Shown here one piece after another: positions 6,641 through 14,270 of a stretch of DNA of 16,378 bases. The position numbers were made by a program, and so were the translations under genes. Source of the stretch: Bacteroidota bacterium (GTDB lineage: Bacteria; Bacteroidota; Bacteroidia; Chitinophagales; Saprospiraceae); the NCBI GenBank assembly GCA_024280135.1, contig JAJRQS010000205.1:1-16378 (forward strand). Direction: 5' to 3'. How positions within the stretch are numbered: the first letter of the stretch is position 1; every line of letters begins with the position of its first letter. The notes below the pieces were generated by a model that was given only the letters and a program-made list of their open reading frames with translations, did not search any database and was not told the origin of the DNA.

Positions 6641-8521
6641 CTATTTCTTTTTCTTCTTCTGTTGATCTTGAATTTTCTTTTGCTCTTCGACGGCCTTAGC
6701 CATTTTTTCTTGGAAACCAGAGAATCTCCCTTTCTTCTTAGGCTTGTCCTTGTTTTTCAATACTTCCGCTCTCACTTTGTCATCATCAATCACAAATTTC
6801 TTGGTAATAAAAGTCTGTGCAATATTAAACGAATTACTAAAAAGCATATAAGCTGTCAATCCTGCCGCATAACTATTCAAAACAAATAAGAACGTCAAAG
6901 GCATGATGTATTGAATATACTTCATCATCGGATTACCTTGCGTCATATCCACTTGCTTAGAATTATACCAAGTATAAATCATAATAGAAACTACCCAAAG
7001 CAAAGTAAACAAACTCAAGTGATCCCCAAAGATTGGGATTTTGGTAGAAAAGTGTATGATATCATCATAGGTAGATAAATCATCTGCCCACCAAAAACTC
7101 TTTTGACGAAAGTTAATGGCACCTGGGAAAAAGCGATACAAAGCAAACCAGATAGGCATTTGCAACATCATCGGAAAACCACCTCCTAAGGGGCTTACGC
7201 CAAATTCTTGATACAACTTCATACTAGCAGCAGAATACCCCTGCTTATCGTCCCCAAATTTCTTTTTCAAACTTTCCAGCTCTGGTTTTAAAGCTCGCAT
7301 CTTCGCTTGGGACTTCAATGACTTTAGCGTAAGCGGATAGACTGCTAGTTTGACAATGAAAGTCAACAAAACAATAGCCAAACCCACATGCCCAACTATA
7401 CCATGCAAGAAATTAAACAAAGGTCGGACAATCCATCTGTTAATAGATCCAAAAATACTACGGCCAAAAGGCACAATGTCTTCTAATCCAATTTGATAGC
7501 TCCTCAACCGCTTAAATTCATTCGGACCAGAATAGAGCTTCATAGAAATGACCTCTTTTACCGGAATCGCAATATCAGAGGTGATGTTTTTGACAGATTC
7601 AGCTGCTTTATCTGGAACGACAACGCTCACAATGGCACCCGAAAAAGATTCATCCGCAATGATGGTCGTATTAAAAAACTGATTGGCATTAGAGACCCAC
7701 TTTACTGGTTTTTCAGTTGTTTCAGAGTCATTTTTGGTTTGGCTCAACCGGTCCGAGTCATCATCCACATTTTTATAGTAAGCAGTTGCATAAACTTGCT
7801 CACCATAGCTAGTGGGTATCTCTAATTTATTTAGATAATCCTCGACATGTAGATTCAACGGACCATTAATTTTGGACGTAAGCCCATTTAATTTAACCTG
7901 ATAATCTAGCGCATAAGAACCCTCTTTTATGGTATAAACTTGTTGAAAACTAGTTCCACCTTGTCCTTTAGCCGTCAAGGTTAACACATTTCCTGCAAGG
8001 CTTGGTGTAAAATAAAGTTTGGCAGTAGATATTTTGTCACTTGCCCCATTTAATGTAAATTGATACTCAAATTTATTACCTGGATTATCAAATAATCTTA
8101 CAGGCACTTTGGTCTTCTTTCTCGGGTTTTTCTCTAAGATAGTTTTGACATGATCCTTCATGAAAACTTCTTTCAGGCGCCCCCCTTTCGTGGAAAAAGT
8201 CACTTTCATCAAGTCATTCTCCAATACAACCTCTTCATCTTTTCCTGTAAAAGCTGGCGCTAAAATCCCATACTGACGCTGTTGAATGAGCACGTCCAAG
8301 GAATCATTTGTACTAGTAGGTGTTTCGTTGATAACGATCTGAGTGGTATCTGCAGACAGGCTATCTCTATTTACGATAGTAGAATCTGCTTCTATGCTGG
8401 GTACTTCAGCTTTTTTTACGGGTGGCTTAGGTGCAAAGTACTTGGACCAAACAACAAATAGTAAAAATATGAGTCCGAGTCCAATTATAGTATTTAAGTC
8501 AGTCTTCTTTTGCATTGACAA
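6641..8521 (-). CDS. yidC: Membrane protein insertase YidC
   Basis: YidC inserts and folds inner-membrane proteins, alone or with SecYEG. The 626-residue protein has the full Gram-negative layout: an N-terminal anchor (about 10-30), a periplasmic beta-rich domain (about 90-345) and a conserved C-terminal insertase core. In the core the first helix reads VLLTFIVKLAVYPLT (384-398), followed by a basic cytoplasmic hairpin (to about 436), PLGGGFPMMLQMPIWFALY (444-462) and three more helices (about 500-575). By alignment from memory, Lys391 takes the place of the groove arginine of E. coli YidC; I believe Lys is usual in Bacteroidota. The tail (about 580-626) is strongly basic and ends in six Lys, fitting ribosome contact. 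ATG at 8521 or the second Met two codons later could be the start. A TAnnTTTG box lies 41 nt upstream. The downstream minus-strand genes are probably in the same operon. Confidence 0.97.
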   Translation of the reverse strand: MSMQKKTDLNTIIGLGLIFLLFVVWSKYFAPKPPVKKAEVPSIEADSTIVNRDSLSADTTQIVINETPTSTNDSLDVLIQQRQYGILAPAFTGKDEEVVLENDLMKVTFSTKGGRLKEVFMKDHVKTILEKNPRKKTKVPVRLFDNPGNKFEYQFTLNGASDKISTAKLYFTPSLAGNVLTLTAKGQGGTSFQQVYTIKEGSYALDYQVKLNGLTSKINGPLNLHVEDYLNKLEIPTSYGEQVYATAYYKNVDDDSDRLSQTKNDSETTEKPVKWVSNANQFFNTTIIADESFSGAIVSVVVPDKAAESVKNITSDIAIPVKEVISMKLYSGPNEFKRLRSYQIGLEDIVPFGRSIFGSINRWIVRPLFNFLHGIVGHVGLAIVLLTFIVKLAVYPLTLKSLKSQAKMRALKPELESLKKKFGDDKQGYSAASMKLYQEFGVSPLGGGFPMMLQMPIWFALYRFFPGAINFRQKSFWWADDLSTYDDIIHFSTKIPIFGDHLSLFTLLWVVSIMIYTWYNSKQVDMTQGNPMMKYIQYIMPLTFLFVLNSYAAGLTAYMLFSNSFNIAQTFITKKFVIDDDKVRAEVLKNKDKPKKKGRFSGFQEKMAKAVEEQKKIQDQQKKKKK

Positions 8522-8540
8522 TGGGTAGTTTTAGTATTGC

Positions 8541-8553
8541 TCGGATATTCCGA
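8541..8553 (-). promoter_or_regulatory. Small dyad in the yidC leader
   Basis: TCGGA and TCCGA form a perfect 5-bp dyad around TAT between the yidC start codon and its -7 box. It would lie at the very 5' end of the transcript. It may be an operator or only a chance palindrome. Confidence 0.25.
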
Positions 8554-8561
8554 AAGCGCGA

Positions 8562-8569
8562 CAAAGGTA
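8562..8569 (-). promoter_or_regulatory. Bacteroidota -7 box upstream of yidC
   Basis: On the minus strand the bases read TACCTTTG, a perfect match to TAnnTTTG. Transcription would begin near 8556, giving a leader of about 35 nt. No TTTG lies at the ideal -33 distance; the nearest TTG (8585-8587) is only 15 nt away. Confidence 0.6.
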
Positions 8570-8577
8570 GGAATTAA

Positions 8578-8593
8578 TGGCTAGCAATAGCCA
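8578..8593. other. Perfect hairpin with GCAA loop in the yidC promoter region
   Basis: TGGCTA (8578-8583) and TAGCCA (8588-8593) form a 6-bp stem with a GCAA tetraloop. T-rich DNA follows on the plus strand but not directly. It could be an operator dyad at the yidC promoter or a remnant terminator. The stem sequence recalls TAGCCATT at 14191. Confidence 0.35.
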
Positions 8594-8960
8594 GATTTTA
8601 GATGTTTTTTGGGTTTTTATCGACAGATAGCTAGAAGTTGACAACTAGATCTTGGCTAATTAATGACTCCGTTACTTTCTTTTTAAAGGCGCTACCTTGC
8701 GGTAAAAAAGGAAGTGAACAACTGTGTGCAGAGTCCTGCTCATCATGCTAATTAGAAACAAAGCAGGATTTTGTGGAGCCAAGAGCGTGCTATTGCAACA
8801 ACCATAAAATCGAAGCACCGCATGACCCGATCGATTCCCCACAGCATAACCTTGATTCCTCAAAAAAAATGCACAAAGACAAACAATAAGACAAAATGGC
8901 TGTTTGCAACACTAGCAACTTAGCGAAGCTGTCAATAAACGGAAATAATGTCATATTTTT
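8594..8960. other. Intergenic stretch between yidC and groES without a supported gene
   Basis: This forms most of the 502-bp divergent gap. I find no tRNA, no known RNA and no convincing ORF: the best frame (minus, 8863-8672, 63 codons) starts at TTG and matches no family I know. The sequence has a hairpin at 8734-8768 and CTGTCA at 8929-8934, which resembles the sites upstream of hsp20. A decayed gene or an unrecognised small RNA is possible. Confidence 0.5.
8734..8772 (+). terminator. Possible weak terminator or structured RNA element
   Basis: TCCTGCT (8734-8740) pairs perfectly with AGCAGGA (8762-8768) across a 21-nt loop, and four T follow on the plus strand. The long loop and short T-run make it weak. 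No upstream plus-strand gene is visible for it to end. Confidence 0.25.
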
Positions 8961-8965
8961 TCGGT

Positions 8966-8982
8966 TGGCACGAGTTATGATG
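8966..8982 (+). promoter_or_regulatory. Putative -24/-12-like promoter of groESL (TGGCACG-N4-ATGATG)
   Basis: TGGCACG (8966-8972), four bases, ATGATG (8977-8982) is the same element as upstream of hsp20 with identical internal spacing. It lies 41 nt before the groES ATG, against 45 nt for hsp20. The preceding T makes TTGGCACG, an even better -24 half. There is no CIRCE inverted repeat and no TAnnTTTG box in the 80 bases before groES. The sigma-54-like nature is inference. Confidence 0.5.
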
Positions 8983-9023
8983 CTATCAAAATATATTATT
9001 ATTAACCAAAACAAAGACACTCT

Positions 9024-9287
9024 ATGAAGCCTGTCAATGATAGAATCTTGGTCAAACCAAGTAAAGCAGAGAAGAAAACTAAAGGCGGAATCATCATTCC
9101 TGATACCGCAAAAGAAAAACCAAGCAAAGGAAAAATTATAGCAGTAGGCCCAGGAAAAGATGGCGTAAAAGTCTCTTTGAAAGTGGGGCAAACCGTAGTC
9201 TATGGCAAGTTTGCCGGTCAAGAATTAGATCTTGATGGAGAAACTTTTTTAATCATGAGAGAAGACGACGTACTGCTTGTACTTTAA
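9024..9287 (+). CDS. groES: Co-chaperonin GroES (10 kDa chaperonin)
   Basis: GroES caps the GroEL folding chamber as a heptamer in the cytoplasm. The 87-residue protein shows the family start MKPVNDRILVKP, the mobile loop KTKGGIIIPDTAKEKP (18-33) containing the GroEL-binding hydrophobic triplet, GKIIAVGPG (36-44), and the ending YGKFAGQEL to REDDVLLVL. It is a few residues shorter than the E. coli form, within the normal range. The start fits exactly and follows an A-rich leader. The gene leads a two-gene operon: groEL starts 73 nt downstream. The end of the gene, including its stop codon, is duplicated immediately downstream. Confidence 0.98.
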   Translation: MKPVNDRILVKPSKAEKKTKGGIIIPDTAKEKPSKGKIIAVGPGKDGVKVSLKVGQTVVYGKFAGQELDLDGETFLIMREDDVLLVL

Positions 9288-9307
9288 TCACTGCTTGTAC
9301 TTTAATC
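9272..9307. repeat. 18-bp tandem duplication across the groES stop codon
   Basis: The 18-mer beginning ACTGCTTGTACTTT occurs at 9272-9289 and again at 9290-9307 without change. The first copy encodes the last four residues of GroES (LLVL) and the stop; the second is an untranslated, in-frame copy in the groES-groEL spacer. It looks like a recent slippage duplication. Confidence 0.95.
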
Positions 9308-9348
9308 TAGGTCTATCAAAGACCAATCAACCCAATACTAAATATTAA

Positions 9349-11001
<1,653 letters not shown>

Positions 11002-11021
11002 AATAACTTAAAGTTAGAATT

Positions 11022-11055
11022 AAAAGCCCTTTCGGAAACGAGAGGGCTTTTTGTA
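11022..11055 (+). terminator. Strong rho-independent terminator of groESL
   Basis: A 13-bp stem (11022-11034 with 11039-11051, one T-G wobble) is closed by a GAAA tetraloop. Its outer AAAAGCCCT/AGGGCTTTT arms end in a T-rich tail. It lies 20 nt after the groEL stop. Confidence 0.95.
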
Positions 11056-11092
11056 TTTTCTGAGTTCAGAAACTTTGACCTTTTTTCAGGAG

Positions 11093-11160
11093 TTGAGGAA
11101 TCGAAGAGCCGAATTTAAAAATAATTAGAGATTGCACGAAGGATGGTACACGGATGAACG
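11093..11160. repeat. Dispersed intergenic repeat fragments (GAGGAATCGA and ACACGGATGAA types)
   Basis: The stretch 11093-11113 reads, on the minus strand, TTCGGCTCTTCGATTCCTC. It is nearly identical (one mismatch over 19 bp) to the plus strand at 14235-14253 and similar to 14254-14270. The adjoining 11134-11160 has GCACGAAGGATGGTACACGG-type sequence, like dispersed repeats I recall from other Bacteroidota genomes. No gene is present between the groEL terminator and the DUF4395 promoter. Confidence 0.55.
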
Positions 11161-11161
11161 A

Positions 11162-11185
11162 GGCCTGCCTGCCTTCAGACAGGCC
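11162..11185. repeat. GC-rich imperfect hairpin (GGCCTG...CAGGCC)
   Basis: GGCCTG (11162-11167) pairs with CAGGCC (11180-11185). After one mismatch, CTG (11169-11171) pairs with CAG (11176-11178) around CCTT. The CCTGCCTGCC-like core is far more GC-rich than its surroundings and has the look of a dispersed palindromic repeat. No T-run follows. Confidence 0.5.
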
Positions 11186-11257
11186 ATTATTCAAGAATTA
11201 TTATTTTCTGCTAATCCGATTTATCTCCGCACATTTCATTTATACCATTATTTGGCT

Positions 11258-11265
11258 TATTTTTG
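11258..11265 (+). promoter_or_regulatory. Bacteroidota -7 box of the DUF4395 gene
   Basis: TATTTTTG matches TAnnTTTG exactly. It ends 7 nt before the ATG at 11273, so the expected start of transcription falls at or next to the start codon, suggesting a leaderless or near-leaderless mRNA. No good TTG is seen at -33. Confidence 0.5.
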
Positions 11266-11272
11266 CATAAAA

Positions 11273-11803
11273 ATGGAAATCAGTTTTGGTCAACATATCG
11301 AAGGGACACCTTATAAAGTATTAGATGAGCGAGTCATGCGTGCAAGTGCAGGCATTATGCTCCTTTTGGGATTGATTGCCTTTGTCAATGGGTTCGTCCT
11401 AGACAAATATGAAATAATCCCCTATATCTCTGGTTTTCTCGCGTTAAATTTTTTAATCGGTATTTTTTTGAACCCCAAATATGCGCCCACCTACTTTGTA
11501 GCGAGTAGAATCGTGAAAGGTCAATCACCTCTTTTCATAGGAGCTATTCAGAAAAAATTTGCTTGGTCATTAGGGCTTTTGATGTCAGGCGTTATTTTTA
11601 TCCTTTCTCTCTTTTTGCTGAAAGACCCTAGCTATTTCAAACCTGTTTGTTTTATTTGCTTATGGTGCCTTGCCTTTCTATATTTTGAAAGTGCCTTTGG
11701 TATTTGTGTAGGCTGTATCATTTATCATTTTTTCATTCGAGTCAAAATTCTAAAACAACCCGAGATAAAGCCAAATTGCATGGGGGATTCTTGTGATATT
11801 TAA
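11273..11803 (+). CDS. DUF4395 family integral membrane protein
   Basis: The 176-residue protein begins [11 protein letters not shown] and matches DUF4395 by its early LDER-x-MR motif (17-23), several hydrophobic segments (about 24-44, 48-66, 97-117, 122-140) and the C-terminal [10 protein letters not shown] (143-151) with its CxxC pair (Cys145, Cys148). Two further Cys (169, 174) end the protein. Function is unknown; the family often occurs near thiol-redox or sulfur genes, so a redox role is possible. A start at 11132 would add 47 residues translated from repeat DNA and would place the TAnnTTTG promoter inside the gene, so 11273 is preferred. The stop TAA overlaps the stop of the converging peroxidase gene in TTAA (11800-11803), and no terminator separates them. 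Confidence 0.85.
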   Translation: MEISFGQHIEGTPYKVLDERVMRASAGIMLLLGLIAFVNGFVLDKYEIIPYISGFLALNFLIGIFLNPKYAPTYFVASRIVKGQSPLFIGAIQKKFAWSLGLLMSGVIFILSLFLLKDPSYFKPVCFICLWCLAFLYFESAFGICVGCIIYHFFIRVKILKQPEIKPNCMGDSCDI

Positions 11804-12852
11804 TTGGGGTCCGAACAAGCTTCATTATTAATAAAAGACGTATCCGTTAAAGTCAGTAAATATGCTTTCAATGCCGCTTGTTCGGTAGCAGTCATATCTA
11901 TACCTCCTTCATGTGTCATTAGCGGATCCAGCGTGGACGACACCTTTACATTAGAAGAATAAAACTCAATGACTTCATCTAAAGTTTCAAATCGTCCATC
12001 GTGCATATATGGAGCGGTAAATTTTAAATTCCGCAAGGTGGGTGTTTTAAATTTTCCTTTATCGGCAGCGTTTTGAGTAACCAAATACAGTCCAGGATCA
12101 GCCTCATGATTTTCATCTAGTCCGTTATTGTGAAATTTACCATCAGTAAATAAAATACTTCCGTGACAATGAAAGCAGTCTGCCCTTTCGGAAAAAAATA
12201 AGTCTCGACCTTCTTGCTCTTGATCTGTATAAAAAATACCACTGCCTGACTCAAGGACTTTATCTGTCTTGGAATTAGCCGAAATTAGGGTTCGTTCAAA
12301 TTGAGCAATAGCCTGAATAGCACGATTCTTTGAGATTCCTTTTACTTTAAAAGCCTTTCGGAAAAGTTCTGGGTACTTATCACTAGATTGTAATTTTTGG
12401 ATGACATTGTCCCAATTGGCGTGCATTTCTATCGGGTCTTCTACTGGAAAAATGACTTGATCTTCGACACCCGATGCTCGACCATCCCAAAAGAGCTTAT
12501 CCATCCAACCTACATTAATAATCGGCATTGCGTTTCGCTTACCCAACAAACCATCAATCCCTTTTGAAAATCTTTTGGGATCCGTAAAAGATGCTTCCGC
12601 CAAATGACAAGATGAACAAGATTGGGAATCATCCCCAGATAACATAGGTTCGTAAAACAATGCTCGCCCCAATTCAATTCCTTCTATCGTTAATGGATTG
12701 TCTTCGGGGATTTCCATAATGGGAAATAAATAAGGCATTTCCAGGGTTACTAAAGTTGGCTCAAAGGGTTCTTCGATGGGGGTAACGCCTTTTGGATCTC
12801 TACAACTCCAAAGACCCAAAAACAATATAGTCATTATCCATAAATGCTTCAT
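11800..12852 (-). CDS. Di-heme cytochrome c peroxidase, MauG/MbnH-like lipoprotein
   Basis: This exported protein carries two c-type hemes: CSSCH (79-83) and CFHCH (226-230). Other family marks are [12 protein letters not shown] (61-72), FWDGRA (121-126), TPTLRN (270-275) and [17 protein letters not shown] (282-298). The signal peptide ends in LWSC, so Cys17 is probably lipidated and the protein faces the periplasm. The 350-residue length fits the family. Bacterial members either reduce hydrogen peroxide with electrons from cytochrome c or, as in MauG and MbnH, use high-valent hemes to oxidise residues of a partner protein. Because the gene directly follows an MbnP-like gene (89-nt gap, same strand), an MbnH-type role is a good inference: oxidation of a Trp in MbnP to kynurenine. 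A general peroxide-detoxifying role remains possible. Confidence 0.9.
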   Translation of the reverse strand: MKHLWIMTILFLGLWSCRDPKGVTPIEEPFEPTLVTLEMPYLFPIMEIPEDNPLTIEGIELGRALFYEPMLSGDDSQSCSSCHLAEASFTDPKRFSKGIDGLLGKRNAMPIINVGWMDKLFWDGRASGVEDQVIFPVEDPIEMHANWDNVIQKLQSSDKYPELFRKAFKVKGISKNRAIQAIAQFERTLISANSKTDKVLESGSGIFYTDQEQEGRDLFFSERADCFHCHGSILFTDGKFHNNGLDENHEADPGLYLVTQNAADKGKFKTPTLRNLKFTAPYMHDGRFETLDEVIEFYSSNVKVSSTLDPLMTHEGGIDMTATEQAALKAYLLTLTDTSFINNEACSDPN

Positions 12853-12941
12853 CTCTACAAAACGTATTTAATGCTGATTATTGCCTAGTACTAGATTCTC
12901 TATTGTAACAGCTGGGGTGATACCGGGACAGTACCTAAAAA

Positions 12942-13688
12942 TCAATCTATAAATACTGAAAACACACCTACTCCATTGCCTTGCGCCAAAGCCTGTGCAT
13001 CAGGTTTACCCATGATACCAGGGCCCCAGACTTCAAAATCATAGTCGGTTGTTCCATTCAGCCATTGATCAATATCCATGATGATGCTTAAATCCACGGC
13101 AGATTCATCAATTTTCAAATCAATCGGTTGATTTACATCAAAAGAATAATCACCACCCTTAGAAGGACCTAAATGATATTTGAAGCTTTTGATGGTACCC
13201 GAATTATTGAGATTATAGTTGCCTTCAAATTTCATGTAGTGATAGGCACCTGGGCCCAACTGTTCTGGCCAAGCCATATTCGCATTGGCAACAGTATTCG
13301 GTAAGAAGTCCACAATATTGTCTGCTTTCTTAAAACCAAAGGTAAAAGTCATCGCTTTATATTGTCCTGCTGGTATTTTTGTCGCTGTAAAGCTTTTGCT
13401 ATCCTCTTTATGCAAGTCAAAAAGGTGGGCTTTGGACAATTCAACTACAGTCCCATCATCCTCCACTAAAGAAATCCGACTCAAATAATAAGTCAACGTC
13501 AGCAAGCTGTAATCATGTCCTACAACTGTAGTGTATTTTATTTCTCCTTCGACTGCTTCTTTATCCTTCACATAAGTTTTTAGTGATACCTTAACATCGG
13601 CAGGTTTTGGCTTTACCTCTTCTTTTCCACAACTTAGAGTAGATAACGTCAAAAGGCTAAATAATATCATGTATAGTTTGTAATCCAT
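12942..13688 (-). CDS. MbnP-like periplasmic copper-associated lipoprotein
   Basis: The 248-residue protein has a signal peptide ending STLSC (Cys20, probable lipid anchor) and a beta-sandwich-like body that matches the MbnP family in my reading: YYLSRISLVEDDG (67-79), IPAGQYKAMTF (105-115) and the NANMAWPEQ to HYMKFEG region (135-156). In characterised MbnP a Trp converted to kynurenine by MbnH takes part in copper binding. Here Trp140 of MAWP is the likeliest counterpart; that residue assignment is inference. Trp209 and Trp221 are others. The gene is first in a two-gene unit with the di-heme peroxidase and has a very good promoter. No methanobactin precursor or biosynthesis genes are visible, so the pair probably serves general copper handling. 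Confidence 0.75.
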   Translation of the reverse strand: MDYKLYMILFSLLTLSTLSCGKEEVKPKPADVKVSLKTYVKDKEAVEGEIKYTTVVGHDYSLLTLTYYLSRISLVEDDGTVVELSKAHLFDLHKEDSKSFTATKIPAGQYKAMTFTFGFKKADNIVDFLPNTVANANMAWPEQLGPGAYHYMKFEGNYNLNNSGTIKSFKYHLGPSKGGDYSFDVNQPIDLKIDESAVDLSIIMDIDQWLNGTTDYDFEVWGPGIMGKPDAQALAQGNGVGVFSVFID

Positions 13689-13714
13689 GCTCTAAAAGTT
13701 TTGGTTATAAAAAT

Positions 13715-13745
13715 CAAAGATAAGTTTAATAACTCCTTAAAACAA
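13715..13745 (-). promoter_or_regulatory. Housekeeping promoter of the MbnP/peroxidase unit
   Basis: On the minus strand TTG (13743-13745), 20 bases and TATCTTTG (13722-13715) match the Bacteroidota TTTG/TAnnTTTG promoter with ideal spacing. Transcription would begin about 20 nt before the start codon. A CAGTG/CACTG dyad at 13763-13779 lies just upstream and could be an operator, though that is weak. Confidence 0.75.
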
Positions 13746-13917
13746 TACTACCTGATTAAAGTCAGTGTAGAAATCACTGCATAAAACCTAAAGTATCAAA
13801 AAAACTTAATCTGTAATTCATTGATATTTACACCTTTACCCATTAAGTGAATCAAATTAAATCTAGAAAATGTAAGAATTACCTTATTTAGGGTATTTCC
13901 TTTTAGAAAGTTTGCCT

Positions 13918-13925
13918 TAACTTTG
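13918..13925 (+). promoter_or_regulatory. Bacteroidota -7 box of the small Cys-peptide unit
   Basis: TAACTTTG matches TAnnTTTG. Transcription is predicted near 13931, 30 nt before the small ORF. The -33 region has only TTT at 13896-13898, so the promoter may need an activator. A 5-bp palindrome GCATT-C-AATGC sits at the predicted start (13930-13940). Confidence 0.6.
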
Positions 13926-13961
13926 TCCTGCATTCAATGCAATACAACAAGTAATAATTTC

Positions 13962-14030
13962 ATGGACATTTTCTTTCAATACGAGCAAGCCCAATCATAC
14001 AGCTGCCGTCCTGGAAAATGTCCGGTTTAA
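13962..14030 (+). CDS. 22-residue Cys-containing small ORF, possible leader peptide
   Basis: ATG at 13962 opens a 22-codon frame that ends at TAA 14028-14030. The peptide begins MDIFF and ends SCRPGKCPV, with Cys15 and Cys20 five residues apart in a C-R-P-G-K-C motif. It sits about 31 nt after a predicted transcription start, behind an A/T-rich leader with no Shine-Dalgarno, like other genes here. It has no signal peptide and no relative I can name with certainty. The short length, the Cys codons near its end and the terminator 67 nt downstream recall amino-acid-sensing leader peptides, but no cysteine or sulfur gene follows within the window. It could also be a functional small thiol or metal-binding peptide. 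Coding is inferred from context; chance cannot be excluded for 22 codons. Confidence 0.5.
   Translation: MDIFFQYEQAQSYSCRPGKCPV
13964..14023 (+). promoter_or_regulatory. Long-range stem joining the start and end of the small ORF
   Basis: GGACATTTTC (13964-13973) is perfectly complementary to GAAAATGTCC (14014-14023), enclosing 40 nt. The 5' arm begins at the G of the ATG. The 3' arm covers the Gly-Lys-Cys codons and the first base of the following Pro codon. Pairing would hide the start codon region; ribosomes in the last codons would open it. A regulatory role is inference. Confidence 0.55.
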
Positions 14031-14096
14031 AAGTAATGATAGCCTTTTCGTGAACATTAAAGGTTTGTCATAAAGATGTAATCGGTTTTTGGGATG

Positions 14097-14127
14097 GCCT
14101 CTCTCTGTATGGAGAGGGGCTTTTTTT
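14097..14127 (+). terminator. Strong rho-independent terminator of the small-peptide unit
   Basis: GCCTCTCTC (14097-14105) pairs with GAGAGGGGC (14112-14120) with one T-G wobble around a 6-nt loop, followed by seven T. No annotated-size gene lies upstream on this strand, so it must end a short transcript. Confidence 0.92.
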
Positions 14128-14149
14128 ATTGGGATTACGTTAATTCTTA

Positions 14150-14230
14150 GCAGGGCGCGAATTTTCGAGAATTACACGAAAGATCGCTTATAGCCATTTT
14201 AATATTGGATAATGGCTAGTTTTTATATTT
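14150..14230. other. Dispersed-repeat-like sequence and an 8-bp hairpin
   Basis: The segment 14155-14183 (GCGCGAATT, then GAATTACACGAAAG) resembles the degenerate CACGAATTA repeats at 90-117. TAGCCATT (14191-14198) and AATGGCTA (14211-14218) form a perfect 8-bp stem with a 12-nt loop, followed by G and five T. This could be a weak second terminator. No gene is visible. Confidence 0.4.
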
Positions 14231-14234
14231 AGGA

Positions 14235-14270
14235 TCGGCTCCTCGATTCCTCAGTTCTTCGATTCCTCAA
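14235..14270. repeat. Two tandem copies of a dispersed TTCGATTCCTCA repeat
   Basis: TCGGCTCCTCGATTCCTCA (14235-14253) is followed by GTTCTTCGATTCCTCAA (14254-14270). The reverse complement of 11093-11113 matches the first copy at 18 of 19 positions. This marks a family of short interspersed repeats in gene-free DNA. Confidence 0.7.

Larger units (their letters stand above)
13931..14127 (+). ncRNA. Predicted compact ~200-nt transcript (mini-mRNA or regulatory leader RNA)
   Basis: A -7 box at 13918 and a strong terminator at 14097-14127 bound a unit of about 197 nt that contains one 22-codon ORF and two candidate stems. These are a long-range stem pairing 13964-13973 with 14014-14023, and a stem pairing 14036-14044 with 14062-14071 (two wobbles, one bulge). 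No SRP, tmRNA, 6S, RNase P or riboswitch signature is recognised. The unit could be a peptide mini-gene, an orphan attenuator or a dual-function RNA. Confidence 0.5.

Noticed and set aside
8820..8850. tRNA-like GATCGATTCCCC string
   Set aside because: No acceptor stem, anticodon arm or correct T-arm pairing can be drawn around it.
8672..8863. 63-codon minus-strand ORF
   Set aside because: It needs a TTG start, has no promoter or known family, and could be chance; kept only as an open point in the intergenic entry.
8940..9023. CIRCE/HrcA operator before groES
   Set aside because: No TTAGCACTC-N9-GAGTGCTAA-like inverted repeat is present.
8790..9221. 143-codon minus-strand ORF
   Set aside because: It lies antisense to the confident groES gene and has no family features.
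11132..11272. Upstream extension of the DUF4395 gene
   Set aside because: The extra 47 codons cover dispersed repeats and the TAnnTTTG promoter, and the family match begins after 11273.
13931..14127. 6S RNA, SRP RNA or a known riboswitch
   Set aside because: The ends do not form a long closing stem with a central bubble, no SRP GGAA-loop consensus is present, and no riboswitch core that I know can be found.
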